A DNA stretch of 14,720 bases from Promethearchaeota archaeon (GCA_016839845.1 JAEOTL010000323.1:1-14720); one strand, 5' to 3'; shown: positions 1 through 6,473, counted from the stretch's first letter. Numbers and translations are program-made. Notes: generated by a model not told the origin, from the sequence alone.

Positions 1-1420
1 AAGCACCTCCATTTGACTTTGCGATGTGAAAATCAGATAAAGTATTCGCAAAAGGGGTATCCCAGTGAAAAACAATAATATCTCCGTTCTTCAAATCTGG
101 AAGTTCCCATACTAATACTTTTTCTGGTTCCAAACCAACATGAACATTCCAACCATTACCTGGATTATGATAGCAATCTACAAGGATTTCCATATAATCA
201 GTATGTTCTTCAATCGATGCTACAAGCAATTCGAAATCCCCAGTTAGCCATCGTACATGATTGTCTTCATTATCCTGTTCTTCATCATCTAATTCAACCC
301 CATCTAAATAAGGATTACTATGATCTCCACCAATATATTCCAAGCGCCCTTCAGCTGTTTCCTTTGTTAAGTCTACTTTTGACCATAGCACCCCTTTATC
401 TGGTAAAAACGCATCATATCCATAATCATCTCGAAATTCGATAAGAAAGTACATTGATGCATTATATGGAACTTTTACTGCATAATATGATCCATCTGGA
501 CAATTTGGGCGCTCCAATGAATATAAGTTAATAAAGCCTATATTGTCGTTGCTTTCATCTAATATTAAAACCTCATCCTCTTTAATCCAACCAAGCTCGC
601 TTTTAGAGTAGGCGCTCATGTGAGCGGGATGGTTTCCTTCGCCGTTATCACCGCCACAACCCATAATTTCCCAATATCCACAATAAAATTCTGACGAATA
701 ATAATCCATAAGACCTAGGGAATGTCCAAACTCATGTGCATATACTCCTATTGGATTAAATTCTCCGACATACCCGATCTTATCATATGTTATTCCATCC
801 CCTGCCTGTATATAAGGAAATCCCACAGTCCAGACATGAGGCCAAAAATGGGTATTATCCCTACCATCAACACCCGAATAGACAACATAGACATAATTAT
901 AATTGCTGAAATCAACTTCTGCATCCCAAAATGAGCATAGAAATTGGAATAACTCCATTTCCCTGACAAAATTACCAGACTCTCCTATCGCATAATAAGA
1001 GATGGGCTTAGGCGCTAACACCCAAGGTTTAGTTAATACTAATACATTCAACTTGTTAAAAGAATTTTCTAAATAATATGTCTTAACAGAATTACTTGTG
1101 CCATCCCACTTATTATCTATCGCTACTATGGAATTTGTATTTAATTGATCAGAAAAAAAGACAGGCATTGCTAGGACTGAGACCGTTCCTGTAGTAGGCT
1201 TATCCATCAAGAGAAGGTTATTTGATTCTGAAATAATATTCATTGAAAAACCATTATTCATATATAGATCATCATGAAACTGAAAATCTTTGTCACAGAG
1301 CTGGTTATAATTTTCTTGATGTTCTAGAAAAATTTCAGAATGATTAACTACTGAAACATGAGCAAAGAAAAAAGTACATAATATCAACAAAAAAACATTT
1401 CTTTGAAAAACTTTATTCAT
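1..1420 (-). CDS. Secreted M6-type (immune inhibitor A-like) zinc metalloprotease, 3' end outside window
   Basis: The frame is open for 473 codons from an ATG at 1420 and runs off the left edge, so the C-terminus is missing. Residues 1-25 form a signal peptide (a short basic start, then VFLLILCTFFFA), so the protein is exported. The zinc site HEFGHSLGLMD lies at residues 229-239 and matches the HExxHxxGxxD pattern with Asp as third ligand. Shortly after it, YWEIMGCGG looks like the Met-turn of M6 peptidases (usually Y-E-x-M-G-x-G). An Asp/Glu-rich stretch further on could bind calcium, which is inference. The frame has a stop codon (1427-1429, the end of the upstream gene) only two codons before this ATG. 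No promoter is visible in the gap, so it is probably transcribed with the 199-aa gene. The substrate is unknown. Confidence 0.85.
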   Translation of the reverse strand, partial: MNKVFQRNVFLLILCTFFFAHVSVVNHSEIFLEHQENYNQLCDKDFQFHDDLYMNNGFSMNIISESNNLLLMDKPTTGTVSVLAMPVFFSDQLNTNSIVAIDNKWDGTSNSVKTYYLENSFNKLNVLVLTKPWVLAPKPISYYAIGESGNFVREMELFQFLCSFWDAEVDFSNYNYVYVVYSGVDGRDNTHFWPHVWTVGFPYIQAGDGITYDKIGYVGEFNPIGVYAHEFGHSLGLMDYYSSEFYCGYWEIMGCGGDNGEGNHPAHMSAYSKSELGWIKEDEVLILDESNDNIGFINLYSLERPNCPDGSYYAVKVPYNASMYFLIEFRDDYGYDAFLPDKGVLWSKVDLTKETAEGRLEYIGGDHSNPYLDGVELDDEEQDNEDNHVRWLTGDFELLVASIEEHTDYMEILVDCYHNPGNGWNVHVGLEPEKVLVWELPDLKNGDIIVFHWDTPFANTLSDFHIAKSNGGA

Positions 1421-1426
1421 AATTTT

Positions 1427-2026
1427 TTACACTTTTAGCTGTCCTTGACTATTAATTCGCAATTTATTTCTGGCGCGATGAAAGGCAAATGCCGAACAGT
1501 CGCAAAATGCACGCAAATTCCTTTGGAGGAGAGGAGTATCAAAAATCTTCCGCTGATTATTCGCATCAGTAATAAACAACACTAACGCAAGTTGGGTGGT
1601 GAATCGAGGGATATAACAAGTCCTTTTCATTAGCTTAATAAGAGTTTCGCTATTGATTTTGGCTCGCTTATAATCAAACACAGGGGCTATGCGATGTGCC
1701 TTATAGAGATATACCCTTAATTTTCGCTTAAGCTTCTCCATATTATTATTCCACGTAAATGCTCCACAGTTTAACACCCGTTTAAAATGAAACATATTAA
1801 GTAAACATTGAATGATGATCCCCTCGGTTGTGTCAAGGGGAACATTTACTTCTTGAGCAATTTTTTTCATTGTGTAATCAGAAAGGACCAAAAGACGTTC
1901 ATGGGAATCAACGAAGCATTTTTTCCGAAAAAGATAATTCAATACCGTAGATTTCGAAGAAAAGTCAGGAAGAACCTTTACCAAAACACTCGACAGCATT
2001 AACTTTTTCGAAACGATATTTGCCAT
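1427..2026 (-). CDS. Hypothetical 199-aa protein, possibly cyclin-fold/HTH-like
   Basis: The family is not recognised. The protein is soluble, basic, and has no TM segment or zinc motif. Residues around 140-190 (PRFTTQLALVLFIT, then a short loop and two predicted helices) resemble a stretch of the TFB protein elsewhere in this window (TPEKLVPLTIYFT...), so a TFB/cyclin-like helical fold is possible, but this is weak inference. It follows a promoter (2081-2095) that overlaps the stop codon of the FEN1-like gene. The start ATG lies 55 nt from the TATA element, leaving a leader of roughly 30 nt. The downstream protease gene starts six bases after this stop codon and in the same frame, so the two are likely co-transcribed. 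Confidence 0.7.
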   Translation of the reverse strand: MANIVSKKLMLSSVLVKVLPDFSSKSTVLNYLFRKKCFVDSHERLLVLSDYTMKKIAQEVNVPLDTTEGIIIQCLLNMFHFKRVLNCGAFTWNNNMEKLKRKLRVYLYKAHRIAPVFDYKRAKINSETLIKLMKRTCYIPRFTTQLALVLFITDANNQRKIFDTPLLQRNLRAFCDCSAFAFHRARNKLRINSQGQLKV

Positions 2027-2080
2027 AACTCATCGATAGAGAATGAAATAGATTCTAATACCCATACAATAAAACCATCA

Positions 2081-2095
2081 TATATAAAGAAAAAT
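2081..2095 (-). promoter_or_regulatory. BRE/TATA core promoter for the 199-aa gene and M6 protease
   Basis: On the minus strand this reads as a T-run, then CTTTATATA, matching the consensus shared by most genes here. The T-run overlaps the TAA stop (2095-2097) of the FEN1-like gene, so the two units are packed without a spacer. The distance from the end of the TATA element to the ATG is 55 nt. Confidence 0.7.
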
Positions 2096-3192
2096 TACCT
2101 ATAATAGTGATCTATGGTCTTCTGAATAATACGAGGTTTATCTTTATGAGCGATAAAATATGCTCTACACTTTTCATAATTCGCAGTAAATTTTCCTAAA
2201 TTGGTCTCTACTCGTTCCTTATTTAAGAAATGCTTTTCGCATAAAAAGGATTTCACAATCGATTCATTAGGCATATTCCACATAATCCCAGAATAGTTAC
2301 TTAGCACCTCTGGAAATAAAAATAGCTTTCTTATCTGAGCAATTAATTCTGAAGTAAGTGGACCAAATGTATAGTTGCTTTTTTCATGGGCAATCACATT
2401 TTCTAATGTATGAAATTTTTGTATTAATTTGAGGGATTTCTTGGGACCAATTCCTTTGATGCCTGAAAAATAATCGCACCCTATTAAGATGGCCATATCA
2501 ACTAGTTGAAACTGATTAATCCCTAAAAAATGCAGAGTTTCTTTTAAATTGATTTCATAAGGAATTATTTTCTGGTATGCCCATTTGCCTTGCACTTTCC
2601 TGCGTAATGATTTTGAAAGATTTTGTATGAGGTGAGGGCATCCAAACACTAAAGAATCAAAATCCTGAGAATTGGAATAATGAGCAATCTTATCTTTTAC
2701 TAATTGGGCACATTGCGATTCTGCTGAAGCGGGGGAATCAATATAGGGCACTCCAAGACCATTAAGAAGTTGCTTAGATTCTTGAATAATGTTTTGCCAT
2801 AAATATTCTTTACTCAACGCAATTCTCCTCGCTAAATCTTTATTATTGGATTTCAAAGCAGATTCATACCATCTCTGAGTAAATCGAAAGTCCTTTAACT
2901 GGTCTTTAGTGATAAGTTTCTTTAATTCAGAAACTTTTCCATCAAAACAAAACAAGGGAAAGATCTTCTTACTATAATAGAAATTGATCCGATATAAAAG
3001 ACCATAAAGGTGAGAAATTGGACGCTGCGTACGATCCAGAATCAGCCCAGCATAGCTACCATCTGGGTTTTTTCGGGCAAAGTTAAACAATCCCATGATA
3101 ATATTGGGAGCATCGATTGCAATTATGGTGCCTGCTAAATCAGCAAAATCTAACTTATTACGGAGAATAAGATTCTGTAATTTTACTCCCAT
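2095..3192 (-). CDS. Divergent FEN1/XPG-family (Rad2) 5' nuclease with PIP box
   Basis: This 365-aa protein has the length and order of archaeal flap endonuclease 1, which cuts 5' flaps in Okazaki-fragment maturation and repair. The N-terminal block starts MGVKLQNL; acidic residues D27 (AIDAPN) and D84 (FCFDGK) are kept. In the I-region, SQDFDSLVFG supplies D177 and D179, IGCDY supplies D230, and GIKGIGPKK (234-242) is the helix-hairpin-helix. The usual PSEGEAQ motif is PASAESQ here: the second Glu (E158) is kept but the first is Ser156. The C-terminus QKTIDHYY (357-364) fits a PCNA-interacting QxxIxxYY box. The ATG lies 22 nt after a TATA element, so the mRNA is probably leaderless. A standard FEN1 probably exists elsewhere; this may be a specialised paralogue. 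Confidence 0.85.
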   Translation of the reverse strand: MGVKLQNLILRNKLDFADLAGTIIAIDAPNIIMGLFNFARKNPDGSYAGLILDRTQRPISHLYGLLYRINFYYSKKIFPLFCFDGKVSELKKLITKDQLKDFRFTQRWYESALKSNNKDLARRIALSKEYLWQNIIQESKQLLNGLGVPYIDSPASAESQCAQLVKDKIAHYSNSQDFDSLVFGCPHLIQNLSKSLRRKVQGKWAYQKIIPYEINLKETLHFLGINQFQLVDMAILIGCDYFSGIKGIGPKKSLKLIQKFHTLENVIAHEKSNYTFGPLTSELIAQIRKLFLFPEVLSNYSGIMWNMPNESIVKSFLCEKHFLNKERVETNLGKFTANYEKCRAYFIAHKDKPRIIQKTIDHYYR

Positions 3193-3208
3193 GATCTAGA
3201 TAGGGACA

Positions 3209-3228
3209 ATATATATAAAAAGAAAAAA
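3209..3228 (-). promoter_or_regulatory. BRE/TATA promoter of the FEN1-like gene
   Basis: The minus strand reads TTTTTTC followed by TTTTTATATAT. Aligned on the C, the element ends 22 nt before the ATG at 3192. That puts the expected transcription start on or near the A of the ATG, so a leaderless mRNA is expected. Confidence 0.7.
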
Positions 3229-3273
3229 TTCAATTAAGCAGACTACCCTGTCTAGGAACATGCAGTTGACTTT

Positions 3274-3467
3274 GGTTATAACAAAATAAAGAATCTATAT
3301 CTTTTTCGATTTCCCTTTTTTCACTTTATTACGTATCCGCTTGATATGTTTATTTTTTTTAATCTGCTCTTTTACTTGTTCTCTACGCCATCTAAATAAT
3401 ACATATTCATCAAACTCGTGGGGTTCTTTCATATAACCTCAGTCTTTCAATATAATTTGTTATAACC
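3274..3467. repeat. Inverted repeat flanking the 45-aa ORF
   Basis: GGTTATAACAAA at 3274-3285 is repeated in inverted orientation at 3456-3467. Extending inward gives 14 of 15 matching bases. Each arm contains the 8-bp palindrome GTTATAAC. The arms bracket the 45-aa gene in a unit of about 194 bp. It could be a pair of binding sites or the ends of a small mobile element; nothing decides between them. Confidence 0.4.
3295..3432 (-). CDS. Small basic 45-aa protein
   Basis: A short ORF starts at ATG 3432 with MKEPHEFDEYVLFRWRRE, continues as a Lys/Arg-rich tail (17 of 45 residues are Lys or Arg), and ends at TAG 3295-3297. Two things suggest a real gene. A Shine-Dalgarno-like GAGGT sits five bases before the ATG, and a TATA element at 3484-3491 lies 52 nt upstream, matching the spacing of other leadered genes here. 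The acidic/aromatic N-terminus and polybasic C-terminus would suit a nucleic-acid or ribosome-associated peptide, but no family is recognised. It lies upstream of the FEN1-like gene, which has its own promoter. Confidence 0.55.
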   Translation of the reverse strand: MKEPHEFDEYVLFRWRREQVKEQIKKNKHIKRIRNKVKKGKSKKI

Positions 3468-3483
3468 TTTTCATTATTCATTC

Positions 3484-3498
3484 TATTTAAACAAAAAA
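3484..3498 (-). promoter_or_regulatory. Core promoter for the 45-aa gene (back-to-back pair, left half)
   Basis: The minus strand reads TTTTTTG then TTTAAATA, one base off the window consensus (G for C). It mirrors the plus-strand promoter at 3511-3525, forming a divergent pair that shares a short spacer of 12 bp. Confidence 0.55.
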
Positions 3499-3510
3499 TC
3501 ATAGGAATTG

Positions 3511-3525
3511 TTTTTTCTTTAAATA
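3511..3525 (+). promoter_or_regulatory. Core promoter for the 3-TM protein gene
   Basis: TTTTTTC then TTTAAATA is an exact match to the window consensus. It decides the start of the next gene: an in-frame GTG at 3533 lies only 8 nt after the TATA element and would be upstream of any transcription start, while ATG 3581 lies 56 nt downstream. Confidence 0.75.
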
Positions 3526-3580
3526 CTACGGGGTGATTCTTTTCTTAAAACTTAAAATTAAAATAAAAAGGAAGGTAAAG

Positions 3581-3949
3581 ATGTCCAGAAAAGATGGAAT
3601 TATTATTATTCAGGAAAGAAAACACAAAACCAAAACGTTTACATGGATTTTTATCGGGATTTTAGGATTTATCGCTATCTATGTGCCGTTTTTTGGGATG
3701 AATCTACAATATCAAGTAGGGACCTTTTTTCATTTCATTTTTAGCAAACTAGGTGAACTGTGCGTATGGCTAGGATGGGTGCTATTCGGGTTTTCAATCT
3801 TAGGAACTATCTACAGCAGAAAAATCTATCTTAAATCAATGGCTTTCGGGATTCTTTTGCTGTGGATCGGTTCGTTTCTCACAGGAGAGGCATTTGAATT
3901 ATTGGGATTTCTAATAGGGGGTAATCAACCACCAGAAGGGTATCATTAG
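3581..3949 (+). CDS. Small 3-TM membrane protein, unknown function
   Basis: This is a 122-aa protein starting MSRKDGIIIIQERKHK. Its N-terminus is basic and probably cytoplasmic. Three hydrophobic segments follow, at roughly residues 21-41, 56-78 and 83-103, then a short tail ending PPEGYH. The start at ATG 3581 was chosen over the longer in-frame GTG at 3533 because the promoter position rules the GTG out and because GGAAGGT, a Shine-Dalgarno-like stretch, precedes the ATG. No catalytic motif is visible and the family is not recognised. The gene stands alone, convergent with the 2-TM gene at 4055-4279, and ends in a long T-tract. Confidence 0.7.
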   Translation: MSRKDGIIIIQERKHKTKTFTWIFIGILGFIAIYVPFFGMNLQYQVGTFFHFIFSKLGELCVWLGWVLFGFSILGTIYSRKIYLKSMAFGILLLWIGSFLTGEAFELLGFLIGGNQPPEGYH

Positions 3950-3959
3950 ATAATTTTAA

Positions 3960-3981
3960 TTTTTTTTTTTTTTTTTTTTTT
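3960..3981 (+). terminator. 22-T tract, terminator of the 3-TM gene
   Basis: An uninterrupted run of 22 T begins 10 bases after the TAG stop of the 3-TM gene. Poly-U tracts without a hairpin are the standard intrinsic termination signal of archaeal RNA polymerase. Confidence 0.75.
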
Positions 3982-4054
3982 CAAATCCTCTTTACTGGTG
4001 TTCTTAAGATTGCTACCATTAATAATACCCCTAGCGTGGTACAGAAGTAGAATC

Positions 4055-4279
4055 TTAGCGATATATATTAAAATATCTTAATCCTGTATCCAACCCACAG
4101 AGTGCTAAAAGGATAAGTGAAGCAAGAACTACGCCCATCATTTTGTAACGTAATCGAGATTTGCCCCAAATTAAAAAAATAATCCCTACTACCAGTCCTA
4201 ATAAGCCTATAATAGAGCCTAAAGCGACTAAAAATTCGATTCCGTTTTGAAATCCGTCAAAATAATCACATAAGACCAT
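4055..4279 (-). CDS. Small 2-TM membrane protein, unknown function
   Basis: This 74-aa protein has two hydrophobic segments, about residues 15-38 (a Gly/Leu/Ile-rich stretch beginning FLVALGSIIGLLGLV) and 48-66, separated by the basic loop GKSRLRYK. The loop suggests both termini lie outside the cytoplasm, by the positive-inside rule (inference). The ATG lies 22 nt from the TATA element at 4301-4308, so the transcript is probably leaderless. No family is recognised. The gene is convergent with the 3-TM gene; the two share size class and membrane character, but no sequence similarity was noticed. Confidence 0.65.
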   Translation of the reverse strand: MVLCDYFDGFQNGIEFLVALGSIIGLLGLVVGIIFLIWGKSRLRYKMMGVVLASLILLALCGLDTGLRYFNIYR

Positions 4280-4300
4280 AATAACTGTTTTTAGTAGGTA

Positions 4301-4315
4301 TATTTAAAGAAAAAT
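4301..4315 (-). promoter_or_regulatory. Core promoter of the 2-TM gene
   Basis: On the minus strand a T-run and CTTTAAATA match the consensus. The element ends 22 nt before the ATG, the leaderless spacing. Confidence 0.7.
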
Positions 4316-4321
4316 TTTGAG

Positions 4322-4360
4322 AAAAAAAAGAGGTTAGAATGGATCTAACCTCAAAAAAAA
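4322..4360 (-). terminator. Hairpin plus T8, likely terminator of the 104-aa gene
   Basis: GAGGTTAGA (4330-4338) and TCTAACCTC (4344-4352) form a perfect 9-bp stem with a 5-base loop. Read on the minus strand the hairpin is followed by eight T (4322-4329) and preceded by eight T (4353-4360). It lies downstream of the minus-strand gene ending at 4548 and just before the promoter of the 2-TM gene. The layout resembles a bacterial-style intrinsic terminator, although archaea usually need only the U-tract. Confidence 0.5.
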
Positions 4361-4380
4361 GGAAGGTTAAGTGACCATCG

Positions 4381-4440
4381 GATGCGAAATCCACTCTAGA
4401 TAGGAATAGAATGTCATTTAAAAGGAATGGCATTCCATGT
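4381..4440. repeat. Overlapping small hairpins
   Basis: GGAATG (4424-4429) and CATTCC (4431-4436) form a perfect palindrome around one base. GAATGTCATT just upstream can alternatively pair with AATGGCATTC across six bases with one G-U pair. Two mutually exclusive stems in a noncoding stretch could mark a structured transcript; no known RNA family is recognised. Confidence 0.35.
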
Positions 4441-4454
4441 TTTGTAATTTTTTA

Positions 4455-4468
4455 TTTTTTCTTTATAA
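4455..4468 (+). promoter_or_regulatory. Plus-strand core promoter facing a 25-aa ORF
   Basis: TTTTTTC then TTTATAA matches the consensus except in its last base. The nearest downstream ATG, at 4497, lies 28 nt after the element. The transcript would run antisense into the 3' end of the 104-aa gene. Confidence 0.5.
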
Positions 4469-4496
4469 CAATACTATACTAAAAAAAAAGATAAAG

Positions 4497-4574
4497 ATGT
4501 TATGTTGGCTTCTAGTATTTTTATTTGTATCATCTTCCTTACTCATTTTATTCCATTTCCATTTTTTTCCTTAA
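4497..4574 (+). CDS. Putative 25-aa hydrophobic peptide
   Basis: The ORF starts MLCWLLVFLFVSSSLLILFH and ends FHFFP at TAA 4572-4574. Almost the whole peptide could span a membrane. It lies just after a consensus-like promoter and overlaps the last 27 bases of the opposite-strand 104-aa gene. No Shine-Dalgarno is present and the spacing suggests a very short leader. Hydrophobic ORFs arise by chance in T-rich DNA, so the support comes from the promoter. The promoter may instead serve a noncoding antisense RNA. Confidence 0.3.
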   Translation: MLCWLLVFLFVSSSLLILFHFHFFP

Positions 4575-4862
4575 TAGGTTATAGAGAATGTCACCTTTCC
4601 TACCCGCATTTTTAGCTTCTTGTACACCTCGTAGACCAGGATAATACGTCCACTTAAAAGATAGAGTAAAAACCTCTTGATTTTCTAATGTTATTTTAAT
4701 CCCTCTTTTTTTCTCAATGTTTAATATCTCATTAAAATAAATATCACGATTGTAGTTTTGGTGTGCTATTGCTATTTTTTCATCATCAACATCTATAAGG
4801 CTTAAATCCCTATTTTTATATACTCTTGGGTTTCCCTTAGAAACAATAACTTCAAAATTCAC
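4548..4862 (-). CDS. Hypothetical 104-aa soluble protein, PH-like by pattern
   Basis: The start is GTG at 4862; an ATG overlapping it by one base is out of frame and stops at once. GAGGAG at 4870-4875, seven bases upstream, is the best Shine-Dalgarno in the window and fixes this start. The protein shows several short beta-type segments (FEVIVSKG, KIAIAHQ, RDIYFNEILNIEKK, GIKITLENQEVFTLSF) followed by a C-terminal helix (GDILYNLLRKKMEME). That pattern is reminiscent of PH/GRAM-like domains, but the family is not recognised and this is inference from pattern only. No TM segment or metal site is visible. A TATA-like element lies about 55 nt upstream. Confidence 0.65.
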   Translation of the reverse strand: MNFEVIVSKGNPRVYKNRDLSLIDVDDEKIAIAHQNYNRDIYFNEILNIEKKRGIKITLENQEVFTLSFKWTYYPGLRGVQEAKNAGRKGDILYNLLRKKMEME

Positions 4863-4915
4863 ATTTGATCTCCTCTTTTTTTTATATTTTTGTCAAATAT
4901 TGAATAATAATTCCC

Positions 4916-4938
4916 TAATATATTTTTATTTTAAAAAA
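4916..4938 (-). promoter_or_regulatory. Possible promoter of the 104-aa gene
   Basis: The minus strand carries TTTTTTAAAATA and then AAAATATATTAG, about 55-65 nt before the GTG start. It lacks the T-run-plus-C signature of the other promoters, so the assignment is weak. Confidence 0.35.
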
Positions 4939-5022
4939 GTATATAGCTTGAATTTGTCAAGAAAAAGTAAGAATAAGGGGGCTATAGATATAATCCTTGG
5001 TTTATTTCATTTTTACTTTTCA

Positions 5023-5037
5023 TTTTTTCTTTAAATA
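5023..5037 (+). promoter_or_regulatory. Core promoter for the zinc-ribbon and membrane-anchored protein genes
   Basis: TTTTTTC then TTTAAATA exactly matches the consensus. The candidate starts GTG 5072 and ATG 5084 lie 35 and 47 nt downstream. Confidence 0.75.
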
Positions 5038-5071
5038 GGACAATAAATTTTCATAGCTAAATTCATAAAAA

Positions 5072-5401
5072 GTGACCAACGGAATGCGAAAATTAGAAGA
5101 GATTGGGATCTGTCCTAAGTGTAACTGTTCCTTAATGATGTATAAAACTAATAATTATAAACGGTTTGTAAAATGTGAAATTTGCAAAACATCCTATCCT
5201 TTACCAAAACGAGGAAAATTGAGTAATTCTGCGCTAAACTGTCCGCGAAACCAATTCCCGATCCTCATAGTTGAACGTCCCCATCAACCAGCGTATTTTT
5301 GGACAGATCAACCCTGCTTTAGCTGTATTGATTATGATAGATGCGTCACTATTGGTGAATTAAAAACAGAATTCAAAGAATTACAGGTGTATGGCTATTA
5401 A
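5072..5401 (+). CDS. Stand-alone topoisomerase-type zinc-ribbon protein
   Basis: This 109-aa protein has a four-Cys ribbon at C14/C17 and C35/C38, followed by SYPLPKRG. The run KRFVKCEICKTSYPLPKRG resembles the C-terminal zinc fingers of archaeal topoisomerase IA (K-R-F-V-x-C...PLP..G). A second Cys set, C57, C82, C85 and C91, probably forms another metal site. No toprim or catalytic part is present, so it is either a free DNA/RNA-binding ribbon or a detached topoisomerase tail. The start may be GTG 5072 or the in-frame ATG 5084; neither has a clear Shine-Dalgarno. Its last 11 bases overlap the next gene, so the two are translated from one mRNA even though the neighbour is a membrane protein. 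Confidence 0.7.
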   Translation: MTNGMRKLEEIGICPKCNCSLMMYKTNNYKRFVKCEICKTSYPLPKRGKLSNSALNCPRNQFPILIVERPHQPAYFWTDQPCFSCIDYDRCVTIGELKTEFKELQVYGY

Positions 5402-6401
5402 AAAACGAAAAATCGTACTGCTGATAATTATAATAAGTGGGCTTCTGATCATGATCTTACCTAGCCTAACTCCAAGTGAAGAATTCGATTCCCAACCTTT
5501 CGATGATATAACACCAGATAGACTTAGTACAAGTAGTCATGAATATATCTGTAAGGTACTCACCTTTACCAAAACACAAAATAGCTACACATTTCAATTT
5601 AACTTGCTCAAAGCTTATATGCATTCTATCTTTGTACAGGTGGTAACTCCTCATAGCTGTTATATGAACATTACTGTATGGGATAGTAGTAATCGCAAAT
5701 TTCAGATATTCTGCACCAATATCTCGCAGCAGGATGGCGAATTTTCTACTCCATTTGGAACTGCGGTGGAAGGAAATCATACTTTCTTATTTAAAGCCAC
5801 TGTGGAACAAAACCTTAACATTAAAATAAAAATAGTACGAGAAGATATTAAGTGTTTATATGATAAAATTCCTCAAAATGAACATGGGCGCATTATCTTT
5901 TATGAGGTATCCTGCTTTTCAGACGGATATTTTATGCCTCATAAGATTACTCTTCGAACCGACAGAAGCTATAAATTCTATATTGGCAGAGTCTCTTCCA
6001 TATGTCTTAAACTAAACAGCAGAGGGGGAGTTGTATATAACATGAGCGATCCTAACGGGATTCCATTTGCTATATATGAGAACGATACCCTAGCCTCTGT
6101 GGCAGGAGTAAATATATTTAGTTTTGGTACAGCGATGGCGGGAGAATACACGATTAAGATCTGGATTTATTGCGAAGTAACTTGGATGAATGTTGCCTAT
6201 GCGGTGGTGGATAATGGGCCAATCTGCAACCCTCCACCAGATGATAATAATCAAACTATATCATCAAATAATTTTTCAATACCATTTGATTTAGGATTAT
6301 TTACCGTAATAGGTGCAGGATTAATTGCAGGAGCATTAATCATAGTGGTGATTCATTTTCGTAAGAAAAATGATCTGGGATTGAAAATAAAACAGAAATA
6401 A
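5391..6401 (+). CDS. Membrane-anchored extracellular beta-rich protein with two similar halves
   Basis: The 336-aa protein starts with a basic end and a hydrophobic segment (residues 8-25), either a signal peptide or an anchor. A beta-strand-rich outer domain spans about residues 40-285. A second TM segment at about 299-321 and a short basic cytoplasmic tail, RKKNDLGLKIKQK, follow. The outer part seems to hold two related modules: NITVWDSSNRKFQIF ... FGTAVEGNHTFLF in the first and VYNMSDPNGIPFAIYE ... FGTAMAGEYTIKIW in the second. Each ends with FGTAxxGxxT, so both look like beta-sandwiches. Asn-x-Ser/Thr sites and Cys residues suit an exported protein. The function is unknown; surface binding is likely. 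A degraded copy of its last 20 codons reappears at 7839-7898. Confidence 0.7.
   Translation: MAIKKRKIVLLIIIISGLLIMILPSLTPSEEFDSQPFDDITPDRLSTSSHEYICKVLTFTKTQNSYTFQFNLLKAYMHSIFVQVVTPHSCYMNITVWDSSNRKFQIFCTNISQQDGEFSTPFGTAVEGNHTFLFKATVEQNLNIKIKIVREDIKCLYDKIPQNEHGRIIFYEVSCFSDGYFMPHKITLRTDRSYKFYIGRVSSICLKLNSRGGVVYNMSDPNGIPFAIYENDTLASVAGVNIFSFGTAMAGEYTIKIWIYCEVTWMNVAYAVVDNGPICNPPPDDNNQTISSNNFSIPFDLGLFTVIGAGLIAGALIIVVIHFRKKNDLGLKIKQK
6347..6379 (+). repeat. Near-perfect 33-bp direct repeat, copy 1
   Basis: This copy lies inside the 3' end of the membrane-anchored protein gene and encodes VIHFRKKNDLG. It matches 7853-7885 with one mismatch (T at 6362, C at 7868). Confidence 0.85.
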
Positions 6402-6473
6402 TCCTTTAACCTTCTTTTTCCTCTCATAAAAAGATGAAAAAAGCTAAATAAGTTATTAATTCAAGGTTGTCTC

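Noticed and set aside
217..934. Plus-strand ORFs of 75 and 70 codons
   Set aside because: They lie antisense to the M6 protease, whose zinc site and signal peptide are clear, and have no promoter.
3533..3580. GTG start extending the 3-TM protein by 16 residues
   Set aside because: The GTG is only 8 nt from the TATA element and would not be in the mRNA; the encoded Lys-rich stretch is leader sequence.
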